Source: Candidatus Woesearchaeota archaeon (lineage in GTDB: Archaea > Nanobdellota > Nanobdellia > Woesearchaeales > GW2011-AR4). From it: 64,000 nucleotides of DNA. The first letter of the stretch is position 1, and each line of letters begins with the position of its first letter. Below are positions 17,894 to 28,771 of this stretch, piece by piece. The notes under the pieces were generated by a model, which saw only the letters and a program-made list of their open reading frames with translations, was not told the DNA's origin and made no database searches. The stretch covers positions 128,206-192,205 of the forward strand of contig JACPBQ010000002.1 in assembly GCA_016180235.1 (NCBI GenBank), given 5' to 3'. The position numbers and the translations under genes are program-made.

Positions 17894-20800
17894 TTATTTC
17901 TTCAACACAATAAACGCTGATCCTATGATGAATGCTGCAGTTCCTATGAATATTACAATCATTATTGAAAGCAGTATGTAGTATGCATCCGTATTTACGA
18001 ATGATATCTCTATTGGCTTTTCAGGCTGCTCTTCAGCTTTTGGCGCAGGCGTAATCACTTCCACCTTTGGCTTCTCTTCCTGCACCCCTTCCCTGACATC
18101 TTTTACCTGCTCGCACTGCTGTGTCGCAAGGTTTACTGTCTCTGTACTGCTTAATTTGCCGTCATAGTATGTATTTACTTTTATCGGATATATTCCCGAA
18201 AGGAGGTCGTTGCTTATGGATGCCGTGGCTGTTTTTGTAAACCTGTTGTCATCGGTCCCTGAATCAAGCTCTATTGCATTTGTTACCGAGTTTATTCCCA
18301 GCTCTGGGCTCGATATCTCCAATGTTACATCATCCTCGTCATCCGCTCCTGTGTTTATTATCTCTGTATTAATGGAAACTGTCCTTTGGCATTTTATTTC
18401 TGAAGGGGTTGCAGTTGCCCTTAATACCCTTATCTCGTGGTTTTCTTTCTCAACATCAAGCTGAAGCTCCCATCTTATTTCATGGTTGGTCCCATTCTCG
18501 TCCCTTCCTTCAACCTCTATCAAAACATCAAAAGTGTCTTCATCAACTTCAAGAGGCACTTCAAAGTCAATTTTAACATTATCGTCTTTCTGCGCTTTTA
18601 GGTCAAATTCGCTGGCATCCCCGTCAAGATCGTCCCCATCATCAATGTCTTCTATTGTGATTTGCACATCTATGTCTTCTATCTCCAGGTCTTCATCATT
18701 TGTAAAGAAGTTCTTTATCTCTAAATCAAAGCTGATTTTGTCTCCCGGTGCTGCCTCTTTTTTTATCCTGCTGTTGTTCTGCACATTCTTGTCTGATTTG
18801 CTTCCCACTTTGATGTCCAAGTCAGTTATCCTTAGCCTTGCCCCCTCTCCCACGATAAGACTATAAGATTGTGTATCCGTTAGGTTTCCATCAGATACCT
18901 GCACTGAAACGCTGAAATTTCCTAATGATGCAGGGGTAAAGGTTATCAGTCCGGAGCCTGAGCTTATGCTCATTCCCGAAGGTGCGGTTGTCAGGGAGAA
19001 GTTTAGAGTATTGCCGTCAGGATCCGCTGCTTCCACGTCATACCTGTACTGCTGATTAAGTGTTGCAGAAGTTGATGCTGTTGAGGTTATCACCGGTGCT
19101 CCATTGGTTCCGTTCTGCTGCGTGAAGAATGTTGTAAAGTGCGCAACATTAAATCTTAGGATATCATTAGTGTTGTCATAAGTTATATTTGTGCATATTG
19201 TTGCCGGGCATAGCGCTCCGTTTGAGGTGCTCTCGAATCCAGATGCCATGAATATTAAAGGAGCTTTTGTGAAATTAAGCCCTTTCATCAGCAAAGAAGC
19301 TGACTTGTTCAGTCCAGGATATGTATTTGTATCAACAGATATGAGTCCATTGCTTATGTTGAAAGCATCTTCAAGGTTTGCTACACCGCTGAAGTTCAGC
19401 GTATTAGTCCCGAAATCAATGCCTCCGGATGTGCTTTGGTTTATTGTGATATTTGCAGCTGACTGCCTTTCTGTCTCATTCAAATTCAATATTGGGCTTG
19501 TCAGTTCTGTTGAATTGATGATGTCGCTGACAGTCAAAGTCCACCTGTTCCTTGCGGTTGCGCTTGCATTGTCAGTAACAATAGCGGTTATATTATAAAT
19601 TCCGACATTTAATCCTGTAACTGTTACATTGGAGGCATTTGAAGGCCCTATTGACGTGCCGTTCCTGAACCACGATGCAGTAGGCGTGTCTCCTGAATCC
19701 ACATCTGCGAATGTGATTTCAAACCTCTGGCTTCCCGTGCCTGATGCTATTGTCTTGTTCTGCGCTGGGGAGAATGAGGTTATTGTTGGCGCGTCATTTA
19801 CATTTAATACTGTTAAAGTCACTTGGTTGCTCGACGTGCTGTTTGTCCCGTCGCTTGCCGTGAATGTTATGGTGTTTGTTCCTGCAAAATTAGAGCTTGG
19901 AGTAAGAGTTACTGCATGAGTTGCAGAGTTTATTGAAACCGCAACATTTGAGGGTGTTGTTGATGTAAAGCTTAGTGCGTCATTATCCTGGTCTGAAAAA
20001 TAATTGTCCAGGTCTATTGAAGTGTCTGCCGTGTCTTCTGTCAATGTCACATTAGCTATAGTCCCATTATTTGCCGGAGCCCTGTTTGAAACTTCAAGGA
20101 ACTGGAATGTTGACGAATTGCTGCTGTTCAGGCTTCCATCGCTTGCTATAACTTTCCAGTAATATGTCTTTGCTTTAGTCAGATTATTGACAGTTATTCC
20201 AGTACTGGAAGTTGTTGCATTGAATGATGGAACGGAAGTATTTGAAAAGAATACGTAATAGATTATGCTGCTGCTCTCAGGGTCTGTAGAGGCTGACCAG
20301 TTAAGCGCTGTTGTGGTTGATGACACATTCGAATTGTTTGCCGGAGACGTTAAAGTTGGTGCTGTCGGAGCGTCGTTCACTGCGCTTACAGTGACTACAA
20401 CAGTGTCTGAGTCCGTGTTTACCCCATCGGAAGCGGTAAATATTATTGTCTCCTGCCCGTTGAAGTCTGATGCTGCGCTTACATTCAGCATCTTTGTTGT
20501 CTGGTTTATCTTTACTTTTACGCTGCTGTTGCCGAAAGCGCTTACGGTTATGTCATTTATCTGTGTATCCTGGTCCGTTATGAACTGGCTCAGGTTGACA
20601 GTTGCGTTATGGCCATCTTCATTGAAAGTTATGTCTGGAATGCCTGTTATCACAGGGCTGAATGAGCTTATTGATAATGTCAAGGCCTGGGAGCTGTTTG
20701 AATTTCCGACTTCGTCAAATGCTGTAACCAGCAGGGTGCATGAGCTGTCCAGGACTCCGGGGCATAGCTGGTAAGTTGCGTTTACTGTGCGCCATACATT

Positions 20801-23800
20801 GCCTCCGGTGTTATTCAGCTGAGTTCCGTTAATGCTTACATTGGAAACTGTGTTTGTGTCAGCAGCGGTAACATTTATCTTAAGTACAGTTATGTTATTG
20901 ACGTTTGTTGAGCTGTTTATGCTTATGCTTACATTAGGCGGAATGTCGTCAACAGTCAATGCCAAGGTTTGAGCGTTGTTTACATTTCCAACTATGTCTG
21001 TTGCTGTAAATCTTATTGTGCATACTGCATCGGTGCTTGAGCAATTAAACGCGCTTGGAGTTGTTGATAAGGACCATACCGTTGTCTGGTTTACTGTCGA
21101 ATTAAGGACCATTTGAACTGCAGTTCGGTTTCCAACAGTTACTGTTGAGCCTGAATCAAAGTTGGTGTCGTTTACTGTCACATTTATTCTAATTGAATCA
21201 GTGCTTCTTACCTTGAGGTCTGTATCACTAATATTAATGTTTGAAACGTTCGGGTTTAAATTATCGACAAGCAAGGTCAGGGTTACCGATTGGTTCAGGT
21301 TGCCTGCGCCATCCCTTGCATTAACTGTTATTGTGCAGTTTCCGTCAGCTGTGCATCCAAGCTGTGAAACATTGGTTGTTACAGCCCAAATATCTCCGGA
21401 AAGCAGAGACATTGCCACGGTGCTTGAATTTGAGATATTGACAGCTGCTATTCCCGCGGCTCCGTTGGTTACATTTACAGTTATATTAAGGGGTGTTGAG
21501 CTCTTTACTTTGCTGTCCGTGTCATTTTTGTTCAGGCTTGTGACTTTTGGATTTGACAAGTCAATAGTATAGGTCCAGAATACTGAGAGGGGGTTTCCTG
21601 CATTATCTTGCGCAGTTGCAGTGATATTTACCTTGGCTTCGTTGCTTCCCAAATCCACTGTTCCATTGGCAAAGAACCCATTGGATATTGAATCAAATGT
21701 TATTGAGTTGACTGAAAAAGTGAATCCTGAAAAGGTATATTTGAATGTGCTTGAGTTTATCGAGCTTGTTTTTACTCCGCTTGTGGCATCAGTTACGTTA
21801 AAGATTATTTGCTGGAAGCCGTTGTTGACGAATGAATTATTTGATGGGCTTACTACTTTTATTACAGGCAGTGTGTTGTCTATAGTTATTATCAAATTTG
21901 AATTTGTTGTTTTTCCTACGGTATCATTCGCAAACACGCTTATGTTGTATGAGCCGTCAGAGAATTGTGAGGTATTAAGGCTTTGGCTGTAGTCATTTCC
22001 GCTTTGGGTTGGGATGAAATTAAGCACAATGCCGCTGCCGTTCACTAAAGTTATTGAAAAATTAGCAACAGAGGTTGTAGCATCAGAGATTGTAACATTA
22101 ACAGGCTGGATTCCTGAAAGGTTTGCATTGCTTGCAGGAGTGATGAATGTTACCGCAGGCCCTGAATTATCAGCAGTTAAAGTCACAAAAAGCTCATTGT
22201 TTGAATTTCCTGCAAAATCTGTTGCATTTATTGTGAGGTTATGGTTTCCGTCAGTTAGGATGGAAGTGTCAAATTGCAGAGTCCAGTTTCCTGCATTGAT
22301 GTTGCCTCCAAGCAAAGACATAGACCCAAGATTTCCGCCTGTGCCGTTCCTGAGCGAGACTGTTTTCACTCCAGCAGTGCCCTCGCTCGCGGTTATTGTC
22401 ACGTTTATAGTGCCGCTGACATTAGTGTTGTTTTGCGGTCTTATGAAAAATACTGTTGGATTAGTGTTATCTGAAACAACCGTAAGGAATTTCTCTTTGT
22501 TGAGGTTTCCTGTAAAGTCAGTGGCATAAACAGTTATGTTGTGGCTTCCATCAGATAATGTTGCACTATCATGAGAAGCGTTCCAATCATTCGCATTATT
22601 GTTGCCTGCTGATAAGATTATATTGCTGCTGCCGTCTGTAATGTTGAAAAATACTGAATTTACTGCTGTTGCAGCATCTGTTACAGTTACATTAATGACG
22701 AAAGTCCCTGAAATATTGGTATTGTTTGATGGGGAGTTTATTGAAACTATTGGGGCAGTATTGTCTATTGTAATCTCGACAAATTCAGAAAAGTTATAAT
22801 TGCCAACAAAGTCTGTAGCATTAATTGTGAAGTTTGATTTCCCGTCTGAAAGAGCGCTTGTATTAATTACATAAGTCCAGTTATTGTTATTAAGATTTCC
22901 GCCCAATAAGGACATGCTTACAATATTGCTGCTGTTAGCACCGTTCTTCAAAGTAACAGTTTTTGTTCCTGTTGTTGTGTCTATAGAAGTTATTGTTATA
23001 TTAAGCATTCCTGAGACATTTGCTCCGCTGGAGATGGTCACAAAGCTTACGGAAGGGTTTGTATTGTCTACTGTTATGTTATATAGTATCGAAGTGGAAG
23101 CCAATCCTACACTATCATTAAAGGAGACAGTGAGATTGTATTTCCCATCAGTATTAAGCAAAGTGTTCCATGTGAAGTTCCACAAGTCTCCATCCTTATC
23201 CATTGAGAAATTTGAGTTGTTGAAATTGAGGAAAGAGGTGTTTACAGTATAAATCTGGTCTGTTATATTTACGGTTATATTGACGATGCTGCTTATGTTG
23301 GAATTATTTTTAAGGCCGTTAAGCCAGCTGTTGAATGTTGGGGGAAGATTGTCATTAGCCGCGCCTGGGGTTTGAACGGAAAGGTTGATTATGTTTGCAG
23401 AGCCATCAGGGAAACGGCCGGCAGAAATATTCGCATTTGATCCACCATAGGAGACATTATCCGTAACATTTCCAGAACTGTTAAAAAGCACTATAAAGTC
23501 ATCGCTATTAGTCAATATAAAACCAGAATTTTGTGAGCCATATTCAAAAATCCTTACACCGCTCTCATTCACTTCCGGGTTGGTATTGTTAAAAAAAGAA
23601 AAGTTATGCGCTAATACTGCAAATCCCTGGGGAGAGATAGTAAAAAAAGTGTCAATGGTAAAGTTTTGTTCAGAGGAAACTTCAACTACCCAATTGTTCA
23701 GGTTAACTTCGGAAGTTCCATTATTATATATTTCAATCCATTCTCCAAGTTTGTCTTCTGCACTACCTGTAAAATTAGAATCGGCCAAAAACTCATTAAT

Positions 23801-23893
23801 CAAAATCTCTCCTTTGGCAAAAGAAGCCATAGAAATAGATAGTATGACTATAAGAATTACTAATAATAAGCTCTTGGCACCCTTATTTTTCAA
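17894..23893 (-). CDS. Giant (1999 aa) surface protein: signal peptide, lamin-tail domain, many Ig/cadherin-like repeats, CARDB-like C-term module, C-terminal TM
   Basis: 'GEILINEFLADSNFTGSAEDKLGEWIEIYNNGTSEVNLNNWVVE' (LTD); repeated 'DNTNP.V.F..P..N.NVSG..N.T' modules; TM near C-terminus. Confidence 0.85.
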   Translation of the reverse strand: MKNKGAKSLLLVILIVILSISMASFAKGEILINEFLADSNFTGSAEDKLGEWIEIYNNGTSEVNLNNWVVEVSSEQNFTIDTFFTISPQGFAVLAHNFSFFNNTNPEVNESGVRIFEYGSQNSGFILTNSDDFIVLFNSSGNVTDNVSYGGSNANISAGRFPDGSANIINLSVQTPGAANDNLPPTFNSWLNGLKNNSNISSIVNITVNITDQIYTVNTSFLNFNNSNFSMDKDGDLWNFTWNTLLNTDGKYNLTVSFNDSVGLASTSILYNITVDNTNPSVSFVTISSGANVSGMLNITITSIDTTTGTKTVTLKNGANSSNIVSMSLLGGNLNNNNWTYVINTSALSDGKSNFTINATDFVGNYNFSEFVEITIDNTAPIVSINSPSNNTNISGTFVINVTVTDAATAVNSVFFNITDGSSNIILSAGNNNANDWNASHDSATLSDGSHNITVYATDFTGNLNKEKFLTVVSDNTNPTVFFIRPQNNTNVSGTINVTITASEGTAGVKTVSLRNGTGGNLGSMSLLGGNINAGNWTLQFDTSILTDGNHNLTINATDFAGNSNNELFVTLTADNSGPAVTFITPASNANLSGIQPVNVTISDATTSVANFSITLVNGSGIVLNFIPTQSGNDYSQSLNTSQFSDGSYNISVFANDTVGKTTNSNLIITIDNTLPVIKVVSPSNNSFVNNGFQQIIFNVTDATSGVKTSSINSSTFKYTFSGFTFSVNSITFDSISNGFFANGTVDLGSNEAKVNITATAQDNAGNPLSVFWTYTIDLSNPKVTSLNKNDTDSKVKSSTPLNITVNVTNGAAGIAAVNISNSSTVAMSLLSGDIWAVTTNVSQLGCTADGNCTITVNARDGAGNLNQSVTLTLLVDNLNPNVSNINISDTDLKVRSTDSIRINVTVNDTNFDSGSTVTVGNRTAVQMVLNSTVNQTTVWSLSTTPSAFNCSSTDAVCTIRFTATDIVGNVNNAQTLALTVDDIPPNVSISINSSTNVNNITVLKINVTAADTNTVSNVSINGTQLNNTGGNVWRTVNATYQLCPGVLDSSCTLLVTAFDEVGNSNSSQALTLSISSFSPVITGIPDITFNEDGHNATVNLSQFITDQDTQINDITVSAFGNSSVKVKINQTTKMLNVSAASDFNGQETIIFTASDGVNTDSDTVVVTVSAVNDAPTAPTLTSPANNSNVSSTTTALNWSASTDPESSSIIYYVFFSNTSVPSFNATTSSTGITVNNLTKAKTYYWKVIASDGSLNSSNSSTFQFLEVSNRAPANNGTIANVTLTEDTADTSIDLDNYFSDQDNDALSFTSTTPSNVAVSINSATHAVTLTPSSNFAGTNTITFTASDGTNSTSSNQVTLTVLNVNDAPTITSFSPAQNKTIASGTGSQRFEITFADVDSGDTPTASWFRNGTSIGPSNASNVTVTGLNVGIYNITAIVTDNASATARNRWTLTVSDIINSTELTSPILNLNETERQSAANITINQSTSGGIDFGTNTLNFSGVANLEDAFNISNGLISVDTNTYPGLNKSASLLMKGLNFTKAPLIFMASGFESTSNGALCPATICTNITYDNTNDILRFNVAHFTTFFTQQNGTNGAPVITSTASTSATLNQQYRYDVEAADPDGNTLNFSLTTAPSGMSISSGSGLITFTPASLGNFSVSVQVSDGNLTDTQSYSLIVGEGARLRITDLDIKVGSKSDKNVQNNSRIKKEAAPGDKISFDLEIKNFFTNDEDLEIEDIDVQITIEDIDDGDDLDGDASEFDLKAQKDDNVKIDFEVPLEVDEDTFDVLIEVEGRDENGTNHEIRWELQLDVEKENHEIRVLRATATPSEIKCQRTVSINTEIINTGADDEDDVTLEISSPELGINSVTNAIELDSGTDDNRFTKTATASISNDLLSGIYPIKVNTYYDGKLSSTETVNLATQQCEQVKDVREGVQEEKPKVEVITPAPKAEEQPEKPIEISFVNTDAYYILLSIMIVIFIGTAAFIIGSAFIVLKK

Positions 23894-23998
23894 TTTACTA
23901 AACCCCCAATCCTGAGAATAAGTTTAGAACCCGTATCCTTATTTAAATATTGTTGTGTTTAAGTGGTTATTTTAATTCGTCATAGAAAGGTGGTTAAT

Positions 23999-25450
23999 TT
24001 ATTGCAGTTTTTTTCCGGTAGCCTTGATTATAAGATAAGCTATGCCGGCAATAACCAAAACATTCAGTGCAATTATTGAAAACCAGAATCCGGACCTTTT
24101 TGTCAATGGAACTTCAGTAGTTGTCTCAGGCTTTAAAACAGGAACTTTAACCCCTTCTTCCATGGTTTCTTGCTGCGTTTCCTCAGCCTGCGCTGGAATT
24201 TCTTCTGCCTCCTCTGTTTCTTCCACTGCCTCAGTTTCAGGAGCCTCTTCCGCCGCAGCTGCATCAGAACAGCCTTCCACCACAAGGCTTACTGATTGTT
24301 TTTCCCAGACAATATCGTCCTGGATATAAGCTTTAACATCTATAGGGTAAGTCCCGGATTTTGTTTTGGCCCTGTCTGTGCTTATTGCCAGGCTCTTTGT
24401 GAACTCATTTGTATCGTCAAAAGGATCCTCTTCAAGCTCTATATTTCTCTGAAGGTAGCTTACCCCCAAATCTGAATTTACAATCTCAATGCCCGCATTC
24501 TCTTCTATTCTCGCGCCAAGGTTCTTTATCGTTGCAGTTAAGGTTGACGTTCCTCCGCACACCACTTTTTCCGGGAACAATGATGCATGTGTTACAACAA
24601 CCTCCCTTGGCTCTTTTTTGACAGTCATCTCCAGGTTCATTGTGGCTGTATGCACATTGTTATTGGTGTCTTCCCCTTCCACCTCTATAACTATGTCGTA
24701 TGCTCCCTCAGCAACCGAAAGAGGTATGTCAATAAAAACATCGACGTCCTGGCTTTTTCCGGAATCAACATCAAACTCCTGTGACTCCTCATCTATATCA
24801 TCGCCGTCATCTATGCTCTCTATTGTGACAGATATTGTTACCTGGTCTATGTCTATGTCATCATTCTCCTCAAAAGTATTCTCGATGTTAAAATTGAACC
24901 TTAACTCTGAGCCCGGTCCTACATCTTCCTCGCCAAAATCAAGCCTTCCTCCGTCGCTTACATCCGTATCAGCCTCATTCCCTGATGAGATAGTTCCGTC
25001 TGACCGGTGGGTTAGCCTTGTTGTAAGGAAAACATCAAGGTCTTCAATTATTAATCCCCCTACAACATCAGCCCTTATGCTGAATAAAGGTGATTTACTC
25101 AGCTCTGTAGAAACAAGGTTTACAGAACCTAAAGTAACATTTCCAGTAGAGGTAAGCGCAGGTATTGTTAATGTGAAATTTATATTTTCACTTGCGCCAG
25201 CTGAAAGGTTGAAATTTGTCTTGTTGAAGCTCAGGGTAAAATCACTGTCGCTGAAAGTGAATGTAACTCCAGTCAGGTTGACATTGCCGTCATTAGTCAA
25301 TGTGAATGTTCTTACTTTTGAAGTCCCAAGCGCCGATGTCCCCAGATCTATATTGTTAACAGTTGCTACACTGGCTGCAGCACTTGCGCTAAGGGAATAC
25401 AATGCCAGAACAAATATTGACAAAAACAAAAGCTTCTTCATTTTTACCAC
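23999..25450 (-). CDS. Surface protein with CARDB-like module and C-terminal TM
   Basis: Signal peptide 'LLFLSIFVLALYSLSASAAA'; shares a C-terminal module with the 1999-aa neighbour. Confidence 0.8.
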   Translation of the reverse strand: MVKMKKLLFLSIFVLALYSLSASAAASVATVNNIDLGTSALGTSKVRTFTLTNDGNVNLTGVTFTFSDSDFTLSFNKTNFNLSAGASENINFTLTIPALTSTGNVTLGSVNLVSTELSKSPLFSIRADVVGGLIIEDLDVFLTTRLTHRSDGTISSGNEADTDVSDGGRLDFGEEDVGPGSELRFNFNIENTFEENDDIDIDQVTISVTIESIDDGDDIDEESQEFDVDSGKSQDVDVFIDIPLSVAEGAYDIVIEVEGEDTNNNVHTATMNLEMTVKKEPREVVVTHASLFPEKVVCGGTSTLTATIKNLGARIEENAGIEIVNSDLGVSYLQRNIELEEDPFDDTNEFTKSLAISTDRAKTKSGTYPIDVKAYIQDDIVWEKQSVSLVVEGCSDAAAAEEAPETEAVEETEEAEEIPAQAEETQQETMEEGVKVPVLKPETTTEVPLTKRSGFWFSIIALNVLVIAGIAYLIIKATGKKLQ

Positions 25451-25604
25451 AAGTGATATTATTATAGAGTAGTTAATTCATATATAAATATTATGGTTTT
25501 AACGGCAAATCTGGAATATAATATCTATTGTTTTTTTGTAATTGAATATCTTTGTAAAGTCGATATTTCCCTTTTCCTCAAACCCATCTCCCTTATGGTT
25601 GTTT

Positions 25605-26168
25605 TCATCTTTTTTCTTCAGCTTCGGAAATATCTTCTGAATCTCCATCTTGATTTTGCTCTGCATGCATCTCCGGATTTTCATCCCTTTCCTCAACTAT
25701 TTCATTTATCTCTTCATTGACGTGCGCTATTTCTTCCATTGCCCCTGCTATCTTATTGGGATTCTGCTCAGCCTCGGATAATTCTTCTTTTATTTCATTG
25801 ACTTCCTGCATCATCTTTCCTATTTTTTGCTTCTCCTGCTCTGCTACCTGCTCCGGTGTTACGCCAATCTCCTGCATAAGCTCGTTCAGGGAAGCAGTTT
25901 CCTGTGTTATGTCATAATCGTTATTTGAGAACTTGTTTAATTCTTCTAATGGATCATTTTCTTCATTTAGTCTTGCCTGAGGCTCAAAACCAATATTTGA
26001 ATCTGAATTTGGTTTTGGCATTTCTTTTGCTGTTTCGCGCCTCTCCTGATTATTTTGGCTCTTTATGTTCAGAATGCTCTTTGCCTTCTCCGTAGCCTCA
26101 TACGCAGATGCAGCCAAGCCCTGTTTTTTGAGCGTCTCAGCAAGCTGTTTTACCCTCTGATCTTCCAT
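25605..26168 (-). CDS. Acidic hypothetical protein with short N-terminal helical motif
   Basis: 'MEDQRVKQLAETLKKQGLAASAYEATEKAKSIL' N-term; Glu-rich remainder. Confidence 0.6.
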   Translation of the reverse strand: MEDQRVKQLAETLKKQGLAASAYEATEKAKSILNIKSQNNQERRETAKEMPKPNSDSNIGFEPQARLNEENDPLEELNKFSNNDYDITQETASLNELMQEIGVTPEQVAEQEKQKIGKMMQEVNEIKEELSEAEQNPNKIAGAMEEIAHVNEEINEIVEERDENPEMHAEQNQDGDSEDISEAEEKR

Positions 26169-26210
26169 ATTTATGCTTTCTTTGCAGAAATATTATTTAA
26201 ATTTTGCTAA

Positions 26211-26708
26211 TTATAAGGTACAGATAAAGATCCAGTCTTTTTTTCCGTCAATAATCTTTAAAATCTCAAAATTTTTATTGATTTCATTCTCTATTGCTCC
26301 AAATTTGCTGCTTCTTTTGAGGATGCTGAAAGCAAAGTCTTTTTTCCCGACCCTTTTGATCTCTTCCATTCCTTTTTTGAAGTCATCGAAATTATGCATT
26401 GAAGAGATTGAAATTATCTTGTCAAAAGTCCTGTCCTTGAATGGCAGGTTTTCCGCTTTTGCCAGTATCTTGTTTGATTTATCATTCTGCACAATCATAT
26501 CCATCGATGGGTCTATTCCAATGACTTTGCAGTTGAAATCTGAAGAAAGCCCAGTACCGCATCCGACATCAAGCAGAAGTTCATTGTTTGTTATACTGAA
26601 ATTCTTTTTTATAATGCCTATTTTTATCCTCTGCTCCTCCCCATAAAGCCCATCATATCCTGCTGAGATTATTTTATAAAAGTCCATTTTTTTGATTAAT
26701 TTAGGCAA
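26211..26708 (-). CDS. Class I SAM-dependent methyltransferase
   Basis: 'LLLDVGCGTGLSSDFNCKVIGIDPSMDMI', 'LPFKDRTFDKIISISSMHNF'. Confidence 0.82.
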   Translation of the reverse strand: MPKLIKKMDFYKIISAGYDGLYGEEQRIKIGIIKKNFSITNNELLLDVGCGTGLSSDFNCKVIGIDPSMDMIVQNDKSNKILAKAENLPFKDRTFDKIISISSMHNFDDFKKGMEEIKRVGKKDFAFSILKRSSKFGAIENEINKNFEILKIIDGKKDWIFICTL

Positions 26709-26776
26709 TATTATAAACTTTAATATTTTTAATTAGTTTCAAATGATTTAAATATTGCGGGAATTTTCCCAAAAAC

Positions 26777-27610
26777 ATGAAAAAAGGACAGTTAAGAGCC
26801 GAGATAATAAACTCTTTGAAAAAATATACAAGGCATGACAACGTTTTCCTTTCTCCCAGGGGCAATAAGGCAATTTTTGCAGCATTGAGGCTTGTCAGGG
26901 AAACAAGCCCAAAAAATTCCATTTTAATCCCAGACCAGGGCGGCTGGATTACCCATATCCAATATGCAGAAGATTTAAGGTTCAATATAAAAACGCTTGA
27001 TACAGATTATGGCGTCATCAGGCTGGATATATTAAAAGAAAACATGAAAGATGCCGCTGCCATAATCTACTCAAACCCCGCCGGCTATTATGCCGAGCAG
27101 CCTGTAAAAGAGATTTACGATTTTTGCAGGAAAAACGGGGTATTGGTGATAATGGACATAAGCGGCTGCATCGGCTCTGATTTTTATCATGGAAACTTTG
27201 CTGACATCATTGTCTGCAGCTTTGGAAGGTGGAAGCCTGTAAACCACGGTTATGGGGGCTTTATCTCGATAGCCAGTAGGGAAGTTTCTGAAAAAGATAA
27301 GAATATGCTGGAAAGTCTGGAGTTTGATGAAAAATACTATCCGGAATTATGCAAAAAACTGGAAAGCCTTAAAGGAAGATATGAAATGTACGGAAAGGCA
27401 AATAAAAAAATCAAGGAAGAATTAAAAAATTTCAATATTTTGCATAAAAGCAAAGAGGGTGTTAATGTCATAGCAAAATTTGCAGATGAGGACGAAAAAA
27501 GCAGGATAATAAGCTATTGCGAAAAGAATAAATACGAGTTCATTGTTTGCCCAAAGATGATAAGAGTCAATGAAAATGCAATAAGCATAGAGGTGAAGAG
27601 GATTGAATAA
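26777..27610 (+). CDS. PLP-dependent aminotransferase-fold (DegT-like) protein
   Basis: 'NKAIFAALRLVRE', 'AAIIYSNPAGYYAEQPVKEIYDFCRKNGVLVIMDISGCIG', 'IIVCSFGRWKPVNHGYGGFIS'. Confidence 0.65.
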   Translation: MKKGQLRAEIINSLKKYTRHDNVFLSPRGNKAIFAALRLVRETSPKNSILIPDQGGWITHIQYAEDLRFNIKTLDTDYGVIRLDILKENMKDAAAIIYSNPAGYYAEQPVKEIYDFCRKNGVLVIMDISGCIGSDFYHGNFADIIVCSFGRWKPVNHGYGGFISIASREVSEKDKNMLESLEFDEKYYPELCKKLESLKGRYEMYGKANKKIKEELKNFNILHKSKEGVNVIAKFADEDEKSRIISYCEKNKYEFIVCPKMIRVNENAISIEVKRIE

Positions 27611-28178
27611 AACAATAATTTTTATTTTGATTTTTGGCTTGGCAGTTGTATATGGCTGCTCTTTCCAGCTGACTTTTGAGAAAGGAGTAAAAAAAATGGA
27701 CAAGCTCGACAATCAGTATGGTGCAAGCTTAAAATCTCCTCCGGATAATGCAGATAAGATTACCGGGCTGGTTGCAGGGCTGAATGATTTTAAGGCTGCA
27801 AACCCGGATATTCCGGATTCCCTTGCACTCCTAATAGACTTTAGGGTAAAATTCCTGGAATCTGCAAAGCTTGATTTGGAAGGCTGGCAGTGGGGGAAAG
27901 CAAGCACAACTGATTACGGCTTTGGATGCAGCAAAGGCTACCCAAGGATTACAGAATCAGCAAAGTTAAGGAATGCATCCGCGCAAAAGGGCAATGAAGC
28001 AGTAGCAATATTGCAGGAATTTGTGGACCGCTACCAAGCTGAAGCCCAAAGCCTCAATATATCCCAGAAGGATGTTTTAATCCTAAAGACAGAATATTTC
28101 ACAATGGAAGAAAAAGCAGCAAGGGATGCAAGAATCATGAGAAGCCTCTGCAAAGATCAGGCAAATCAGACAGGGTAA
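27603..28178 (+). CDS. Small lipoprotein-like hypothetical protein
   Basis: 'IIFILIFGLAVVYGCSFQ' lipobox-like N-term; overlaps upstream gene. Confidence 0.6.
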   Translation: MNKTIIFILIFGLAVVYGCSFQLTFEKGVKKMDKLDNQYGASLKSPPDNADKITGLVAGLNDFKAANPDIPDSLALLIDFRVKFLESAKLDLEGWQWGKASTTDYGFGCSKGYPRITESAKLRNASAQKGNEAVAILQEFVDRYQAEAQSLNISQKDVLILKTEYFTMEEKAARDARIMRSLCKDQANQTG

Positions 28179-28179
28179 G

Positions 28180-28614
28180 ATGGAACTCAAAAAGCCCGGC
28201 AGCATGGAAGAATGCCTGTACTTTACAAACCGCTCTTTAGGTAACGAAGGGTATGCAATAGCATGGGTTTACAGGAAGCCCTGCCCAAAATGCAAAAATG
28301 CGCGATTAGGAAAACCAATAAAAAAAAATGGGAAGGCCGACAAGAAAGCAGCAGTTTATGAATGCCCATCATGCAAGTACCAGGAGCCGAATGAGAAAAT
28401 TGAATCAGAGTTAAAAGTCGAGGTAGAATACAAATGCCCCCATTGCAGCAATGAAGGCTTTGCGACAACAGAATACAAACGGAAAAGCTTTGAGGGCGTC
28501 CCTGCCTATGTCTTTGAATGCGAAAAATGCAGCAAAAATATAGGCATAACAAAAAAATTAAAGGGCTCTAAGAAAAAAGCAAGCAAGGCAGATGCTGATG
28601 ATGCAGATGAGTGA
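28180..28614 (+). CDS. Zinc-ribbon protein with multiple CxxC pairs
   Basis: CPKC..CPSC..CPHC..CEKC. Confidence 0.7.
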   Translation: MELKKPGSMEECLYFTNRSLGNEGYAIAWVYRKPCPKCKNARLGKPIKKNGKADKKAAVYECPSCKYQEPNEKIESELKVEVEYKCPHCSNEGFATTEYKRKSFEGVPAYVFECEKCSKNIGITKKLKGSKKKASKADADDADE

Positions 28615-28771
28615 TTTCTTAGTTGTTAGGTAATTTTTACTATTTTGAGTGATTGTTTGTTATTGGCTTTAATGTTTGTTGGTTATTGTCTTATATTGGC
28701 ATGAGTCTTATAATTGGCTTTTTTGACAACATTTTTAAACAAAAACATTACTCTTAGCATAGGTGGTTTAA

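Noticed and set aside
18210-25472. Many long plus-strand ORFs opposite the giant minus-strand surface genes
   Set aside because: Shadow ORFs caused by repetitive Ser/Thr/Asn-rich codons; no starts in plausible context and no recognisable domains
28615-28760. T/G-rich intergenic tract with TTATTGGC/GTTATTG repeats upstream of metG considered as an ncRNA
   Set aside because: No convincing paired structure found; likely low-complexity intergenic DNA
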